DNA of 64,000 bases from Anastrepha obliqua (lineage: Eukaryota > Arthropoda > Insecta > Diptera > Tephritidae), in NCBI RefSeq assembly GCF_027943255.1, contig NC_072896.1:40946501-41010500 (forward strand). Reading direction: 5' to 3'. A program made the position numbers and the translations under genes. Below are positions 58,271-64,000 of the stretch, in pieces. How positions within the stretch are numbered: position 1 is the stretch's first letter; each line of letters opens with the position of its first letter. The notes below the pieces were generated by a model. That model worked only from the letters and a program-made list of their open reading frames with translations, did no database searches and had not been told where the DNA came from.

Positions 58271-58976
58271 TATAGGGTGGGCCATATAGCGTTTGCTTTT
58301 TGAACCACATATTTTTTTGAGAATGGTAACACAAATGACATGTCAAATGTGTTCATAATTTACTTAAAGGTTTGATATTTACGAAATGGGACGCTATACG
58401 CTTGAACAAAACTGGGAAATATTGAAAACCTATTTCCAAAGTGGTGAGTCTTCTTCTTCTTCCGCGGTTACAGTAAATGGCGAGCGTTACCGTGACATGC
58501 TCAACGAGTTTTTGTTTCCAAAAATTGAAGAGGATGACATGGACGACATTTGGTTTCAACAGGACGGTGCAACTTGTCAACTGCCAAAGTTACACTCGAA
58601 CTTTTGGCTACCGTTTTTGAAAACCGAATAATCAGCCGAAATTGCGATATCAATTGGCCGCCTCGGAGCTGTGGTTTAAGCCCGCTGGACTATTTTTTGT
58701 GGGGAGCCGTTAAGGACAAATGCTATGCTTTAAAACACGAAATCGAAGTTGCTATTCATGAAATTGGAGCCCAAACAATCGAAAATGTGCTTAAAAATTG
58801 GGTTGATCGAATGGCCTACTGTAAAGCAAGTCGTGGCAGTCATTTGAACGATATTATTTTTTATTCATAAATGACAATGTTCAATCTTAAAAATAAAAAA
58901 AAAGTTTAAAAAAATATTCATTCGTTTTTTTTTTATAGCCGATTCAAAAAGCAAATTTTACATGGCCCACCCTATA
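58271..58976 (+). mobile_element. mariner internal-deletion element, copy 2, TIRs intact
   Basis: TATAGGGTGGGCCAT and, inverted, ATGGCCCACCCTATA form the ends, followed by about 20 more matching bases. 58386-58631 is open: MGRYTLEQNWEILKTYFQSG joined through (TCT)n to the C-terminal catalytic part; a one-base deletion then moves the frame to 58550-58870 (NWPPRSCGLSPLDYFLWGAV, RASRGSHLNDIIF-like end). Same internal deletion as at 10.3 kb. 706 bp. Confidence 0.9.
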
Positions 58977-59989
58977 TTAATTTCTTAAAATGAGGACGCA
59001 TTTCTAGCCTTTTCGGAAACATAATTAAGCTAACTAGAAAAAGTATGTTATATTTACTTTAAATTAAAAAAATACCGCAATTTTCGTGTTATATCTGGAT
59101 CATATCTGGATGATATCCTTGTTGAGTATATTTTGTAAAATAAATTGTCCAAAACCTATCGGATGTTCATTTACATTCGAACACTTAAATTAAAGGAGAT
59201 GTATTGCTGTGAGCTGTCATGAGACATGTGCTGTTGTATTATTGGAAAACATTGTAAAATTTATTTAGTTTACTGAAGAAAAAAAATGTTTTTATGTAAA
59301 TTTACCAAAGAATATGTATGTATACTTATATTTACTCAGTATGTACAAGTACATAAGCTAAAATACTATAGATCCCATTGAAATGTAATACTCCAACTGT
59401 GGGCTTGCATGAATAAAAAGTTAATTTTTACTTTGATAAATGCTCCCGCTTTTGATTATTTCAATACGCTTATATAAATGTAAAATGTATGTATTAGTAA
59501 GGAACAAGAAAAATTATTGGATTGTATTTAATCATTACAATCTTTTCAATTTAATTTTAAGTTCACAAGACGTGTAATGTTGTTGTCTAAAAGATAAAAA
59601 TACTTACAAACATACAACCACATGTTCAAATCTTTAACTATATGTACGTGTGATTGTAAGTGTGTATATAAATATGTTATAAACAAATTAGAGTATACAT
59701 ATGCATTTGGATTTATATATTTCTAAACGTGCCAGTGCCAAAGAGACTAGTACATAAAATAGATATATTTACATGTATGTATGCAAGTACACTCCATCAT
59801 TTGCAAGATTAGTATATAAATGTATGCCCATGTAACACTGTATTAATTGTATGTAATATAAACTGAATAAACTCGTGAATACATAAATGATTTTTTTGTT
59901 TTCCACTGAACTTATATCCTGCAAGTGGCTTTTTTTGAAACATATTGTGGCGTTTTTTTTTTTGCTAGTCAATTACCTTAAAATAAAAA
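58977..59989. other. AT-rich DNA, no gene recognised
   Basis: Contains several polyA-signal-like AATAAA words but no coding evidence. Confidence 0.3.
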
Positions 59990-59991
59990 AT

Positions 59992-60304
59992 AAATAATTG
60001 GCGCGTACACTTCTGTTAGGTGTTTGGCCGAGCTCCTCCTCCTTTTTGTGGTGTGCGTCTTGATGTTGTTCCACAAATGGAGGGACCTACAGTTTCAAGC
60101 CGACTCCGAACGGCAGATATTTTTATGAGGATCTTTTTCATGGCAGAAATACACTCGGAGGTTTGCCATTGCCTGCCGAGAGTCGACCGCTATTAGAAAA
60201 TTCTTTTTCTTAATTTTGGTGTTTCACCGAGATTCGAACCAACGACCTCTCTGTGAATTCCGAATGGTAATCACGCACCAACCCATTCGGCTACGGCGGC
60301 CGCC
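59992..60304 (-). mobile_element. tRNA-SINE copy, full length, minus strand
   Basis: attggcgcgtacacttctgt to ggctacggcggccgccg with complete head. The flanking ttacctta words at 59974 and 60307 suggest a short target duplication. Shares the cttctgttaggtgtttgg variant with the copy at 50.7 kb, so they belong to one subfamily. Confidence 0.9.
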
Positions 60305-60756
60305 GTTTACCTTACAATTACCTTATTTTACAAAAATATAAACACAGCATGTTTCGACTTGACCTTAACAAAATTAAAAGAAAAAAAAATTATTAATTGT
60401 AATATAAAAAAATTGTAAAAGTTATCGCTGTTTGTGAGGAACACATTTCTCTATGGCGGCCTCAGGAAATATTTTTCAGATTTCCGAGAAAAAAACCGAG
60501 AATTAAAATTTTTAAAAAAAAATCGAAAATTAAAACCTAAGAAGCTTTATAATTTTCTTAAAATACAATAATTGATGTCGATCTCATCCACATGATGTCC
60601 GCTGTAAAGATCAAGGCATTTTATTTTTCTAGCTTTTTTGAAAAAAGTACAATCTTAACTGTTAAGCACTGACTTTCAGTCATTGTTTCAGTCAGATGAT
60701 GACAGCCAAGCGAAGGCAAATATTTTTTTATAAAAGCTATGCTACATTATACCACA
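60305..60756. other. AT-rich DNA, nothing recognised
   Basis: A-rich runs at 60378 and 60510; no coding signal. Confidence 0.3.
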
Positions 60757-62427
60757 CAGCTGGTCTTAGGTTAGACGCACCGTCGTTTTTTTTTAAACAA
60801 AATCAATTATTTATTATCATGCTTGTTCTAATTGTCCAAAATGCTTTTCTTATTAAAGTGCGAATCTTGTTCGAAAAAAAAAATGCTGACAGCTGGTTGA
60901 TTTGCGAAAAAATAAGTGTACATTCGGAGATTATAGAAATTTCTATGGCAATCACACGTGTTTTCGGTTGGTCATTGAATTAGACGCAGCTTAAATTTCT
61001 TCGTATTGCGTGGACAAGTGTAAACTGTCGTATTGAAAAAATATCAAAAATAAACAAATAAAGTATTTTCGAGCTACATTTGAAAAAAAAAATGGGAAAG
61101 CTGCTGTTATGAGCTTATTGAAACGTCAAAAAGTAGACTTTCTTCACTCCCAAGGACTGTCCAATCGGAACATTGCCAAACAAATAAATCGCAGCTCCAG
61201 AACTGTTGACAGATATTTCAAGGATCCAGAGGCATATTGAAATAACTTTAAAGGGAAAAAAAGGCACTATCAAAACAAGCAGTACGCCAAATTGTTAGAA
61301 TTGCTTCGAATTCGACTAAATCTACTGCTAAGATCAAGGAATTGGCTGGAGTAAAAGCAAGCCTATCAGCTGTTCAGCGTACGATCAGAAATGCAGAACA
61401 CCTGAAGCGTCTAAAAATCAAGAAAAAAACCCCTTCGAATGCAATACGCAAAGAAAACCGGCTTCAATTCGCGAAAGAATACATGAGGTGGACTGTCCAA
61501 TCTGACACTCGACTAAATGATTGGCGTTCAGTTGTATTTACTGATGAAAAACGTTTTAATTTAGATGGCCGTGATGGATTTCAATATTATTATCACGATT
61601 TGCGGGAAGATGAGCTATATTTAAGTCGCCACCATAGCCGAGAAGGGGGAATAATGGTGTGGGGTGCTATCACGTTTTATGAAACAATTGACTTCATTTT
61701 TATCGATCAAAAGATGAACGGCGATAGCTTCAAAACATTGTTGGAGTCCGTATTTCCAAAATTAAAAGATCTCTTTGGACTAATTCCTTGGATTTTTCAA
61801 CAAGACAATGCTCCTATTCATAACTCTCGAGTAGTAAAATCTTTTATTTCGAGTCAAAACGTTAATATCATGACTTGGCCACCATATTCTCCAGATCTTA
61901 ACGTAATTGAAAATGTTTGGGGCTGGCTAACATGGAAGGTATACGAAGGAGGAAAGCAATACGAATATAAGGAAACATTAACTGCAGATATTAAACGTGC
62001 TTGGAGCGAGATTTCCTTGAACTACATAGATTCCTTGTATCATTCTATGAAGGACCGGATTTATGAAGTTATTACTAACAAAGGAGGCAGTACTCATTAC
62101 TGAAATTAATATTTTTTTTTATTTCAAATAAATCAAATAGTAATTTAAGTTAAAATCCAAATACTTTTCTTATAAAAATTAAAAAGCCAAAGTGCGGCTA
62201 TTCTAATGACCAAGAAAAACTTGCCTTATTTTGATTAGCTTTAAGAAAATGTTTGAAAAACACAATTTTGTTAAATATGTATAATCATTTGAATATTATA
62301 TTTAAAGTATCATTAAATAAGAAATGTTTTTGCATTTCAACTTCTTTTCTATCGTCCTTTAATAAATAAATATGAAGCAAAGTTGTATGCAACTAAACGT
62401 GCGTCTAACCTAAGACCAGCAGTGTAT
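60757..62427 (+). mobile_element. Tc1-like transposon, full length, intact TIRs
   Basis: The left end cacagctggtcttaggttag and the right end (inverse) ctaacctaagaccagcagtg form terminal repeats of about 30 bp that are almost identical. The element is 1.67 kb, the usual size of Tc1 elements, and carries one transposase gene. Confidence 0.92.
61109..62103 (+). pseudogene. Tc1-like DD34E transposase, nearly intact: one stop, one frameshift
   Basis: ATG at 61109 starts MSLLKRQKVDFLHSQGLSNR, a helix-turn-helix with NIAKQINRSSRTVDRYF. A TGA at 61238 interrupts it, and a one-base indel in the A run near 61255-61260 shifts the frame. From 61342 the frame is open to the stop: VVFTDEKRFNLDGRDG (Asp 1), FQQDNAPIHNS (Asp 2), PPYSPDLNVIENVWGWL (Glu), spacing consistent with DD34E. 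Cut-and-paste transposase; no longer functional as read. Confidence 0.93.
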
Positions 62428-62689
62428 ATATGTATTTCAATAGGTGTGATTTCGTAGGTTAATTTCGAAAATTGGAGAAATTAATTTTCCTTTTTGTGAC
62501 TCAATCTCTTAAAAAAAGTTTTCTTGGTGCAATAAGCAGCCAAATGCTATACAGTGTTATAAGTATATTTTCTACAACTACGATTCTATGTGTTGCAACC
62601 AAGTTGTATCCTTAGCATATAGGATCTCGCACATTATTTCCCTTTGAAATTTTATCACGGTCCGTCCAGTCATAAGCATCTGGAGATGT

Positions 62690-62860
62690 ATGGCGAATAA
62701 AATAGAATTCGTCTCCGTTCGCTACATTATCGCATCAGACTCCATTAACTTGACAAAGTTTTATCATGCCTCTCTGCTTACAATAATACAACTAGCGGAA
62801 TCTTTGTTTCAACATGCCAAACGAATGTTCTATAGGAATACGTCCAGAGCTCAGCTTTAT
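62690..62860 (-). pseudogene. PIF/Harbinger transposase C-terminal scrap, minus strand
   Basis: The minus strand reads SGRIPIEHSFGMLKQRFR then a stop, then LYYCKQRG. This matches the R..VE..FG.LK.RF.CL motif that holds the catalytic Glu of DDE_Tnp_4 transposases. Nothing more of the element was found. Confidence 0.6.
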
Positions 62861-62864
62861 ATAG

Positions 62865-63622
62865 GTTGATCAGATTTGAGGTACTTTTTCCAATAGGGTT
62901 TTTTGACAGATCAAGCGTTTCTACTGACAAACTAACTAAATAATTTGTTCAGTATTCATTGACATTTATCTATGATTGACATTTCATCATGGAAAGGTTT
63001 ACGCCTCAACGGCATTTACATATCGTAAATCGTATGCTGTTCAGCGATGAAACCCATTTTTGTTTTAATGGATACGTTAACAAGAAAAATTGACATATTT
63101 GGGCTGCAGAGCAACCCGAAGTTATTCAAGAACAGCCATTAAATCGGCTGAATCATCGGCCCATATTTCTTCAAAGACGAGGCTGGCGCCAAAGTAACAG
63201 TGAATGGCGAACGCTATCGCGCCATGATAAACGACATTTTGATGCCGGAAATTGAAGCCTGTAATATCCACAACATTTGACCAACAACAAGACGGCGCTA
63301 CTTGCCATACAACCCGTGAAACAATGGACTTACTGCTGTCGTTTCGCTGAGCAATTTATTATCTCTCGTCTCGGACCAGTGGATAAACCAGATTCGATTG
63401 AAGCCAACATTACTAAAGTTATTCAGGAGATACCGACCGAAGTCCTCAAGCGAGACATCCAAAAATGGTATTTACGGCCAACATTTGAAAGTGATTATCT
63501 TTAAAAAAAATAAATTTTATGTCTAGTTCTACACAAAAATAATAAAGATTGCCCAATCAGTTTAAAATTTCGTTGTTTTCTTCCAATTTAAAATCCGTGA
63601 CCTTTAAATTGATCACCCTTTA
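62865..63622 (+). pseudogene. mariner-type element, internally rearranged
   Basis: Imperfect TIRs: ggttgatcagatttgaggta and (inverse) aaattgatcaccc. Plus-strand fragments: MLFSDETHFCFNGYVNKKN-like (first catalytic Asp), VNGERYRAMINDILMPEIEA and [16 protein letters not shown] (second Asp), then EIPTEVLKRDIQKWYLRPTF. Several frameshifts and an early stop. Confidence 0.75.
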
Positions 63623-63759
63623 CTAAAGTGCTTGTGAGTACTTGTTAAATGCCCATTATATCTATGAGAGTTACTAAATATTTGTTGAAGGAATATGCAG
63701 ACGCATTTAAAAGAGGGTAATTTGAAATAAAAATGGTGATGTTCTTTTTCAAATATATA

Positions 63760-64000
63760 TATATAATTGGCGCATACACCCTTTTTGGGTGTTTGGCCGA
63801 GCTCCTCCTCCTATTTGTGGTGTGCGTCTAGATGTTGTTCCACAAATGGAGGGATCTACAGTTTTAAGCCGACTCCGAATGGCAGATATTTTTTTTATGA
63901 GAATCTTTTTCATGGCAGAAATACACTCGGAGGTTTGCCATTGCCTGCCGAGGGGCGACCGCTATTAGAAAATTCTTTTTCTTAATTTTGGTGTTTCACC
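63760..64000 (-). mobile_element. tRNA-SINE copy, minus strand, runs off the window
   Basis: (TA)n tail, attggcgcatacacccttt, body to gaaaattctttttcttaatt and the start of the head junction ttggtgtttcacc. The head lies beyond the window end. Confidence 0.9.

Noticed and set aside
1..64000. CRISPR arrays, operons or phage-like modules
   Set aside because: None seen; the window has spliced eukaryotic genes and eukaryotic transposons throughout.

Overview
This window comes from an insect nuclear genome, most likely a tephritid fruit fly (Bactrocera, Ceratitis or Rhagoletis group). The grounds are one recognisable dipteran developmental gene with large introns, AT-rich DNA, and dense relics of mariner, Tc1, LINE and tRNA-SINE elements. 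The genus is an inference; no diagnostic marker such as rRNA or mtDNA is present.

One host protein-coding gene is supported. It is a Hairy/Enhancer-of-split (bHLH-Orange-WRPW) repressor that I recognise as the Drosophila Sidpn (similar to deadpan, CG10446) type. I assembled it by hand from six coding exons on the + strand: 30799-30847, 47595-47897, 47966-48215, 53714-53882, 53946-54089 and 54160-54807. All junctions have GT..AG and compatible phases, giving 520 codons that end in WRPW plus a stop. Exon 1 codes only 16 residues and is separated from the bHLH exon by a 16.7-kb intron. Intron 3 is 5.5 kb. Both introns are packed with transposons.

Layout. 1-27.3 kb: upstream DNA made of LINE relics (1.4-2.6, 4.65-5.4, 5.5-6.1, 12.3 kb), mariner/Tc1 relics (2.9, 10.3, 13.9, 15.3, 16.6, 18.3-18.9, 19.6 kb), a TTAA-bounded element (12.9-13.6 kb), SINEs and a hAT scrap (26.7 kb). 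Non-repeat, more GC-rich islands lie at 0-1, 6.3-7.7, 21.1-21.8 and 24.5-25.4 kb. 27.3-30.8 kb: GC-richer promoter-proximal DNA and the 5' UTR. 30.8-47.6 kb: intron 1, with a foldback element, Tc1/mariner relics, a large LINE relic at 40.1-41.6 kb and several SINEs. 47.6-54.8 kb: exons 2-6, with intron 3 carrying a 679-bp near-perfect hairpin element and an inverted SINE pair. 54.8-64 kb: downstream DNA with a CGATA-rich palindrome cluster, several mariner elements, an almost intact Tc1 element (60.8-62.4 kb), a PIF/Harbinger scrap and more SINEs.

The commonest repeat is a tRNA-headed SINE of about 300 bp with a simple-sequence tail (about 15 copies). Several elements are nested, so relative insertion order can be read. 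I saw no CRISPR, operon, rRNA or stand-alone tRNA gene, and no clearly new biological system. The most unusual items are the inverted-repeat structures inside transcribed introns of the repressor gene and the repeated internal-deletion mariner families. All calls come from reading the sequence; none has been checked by alignment.
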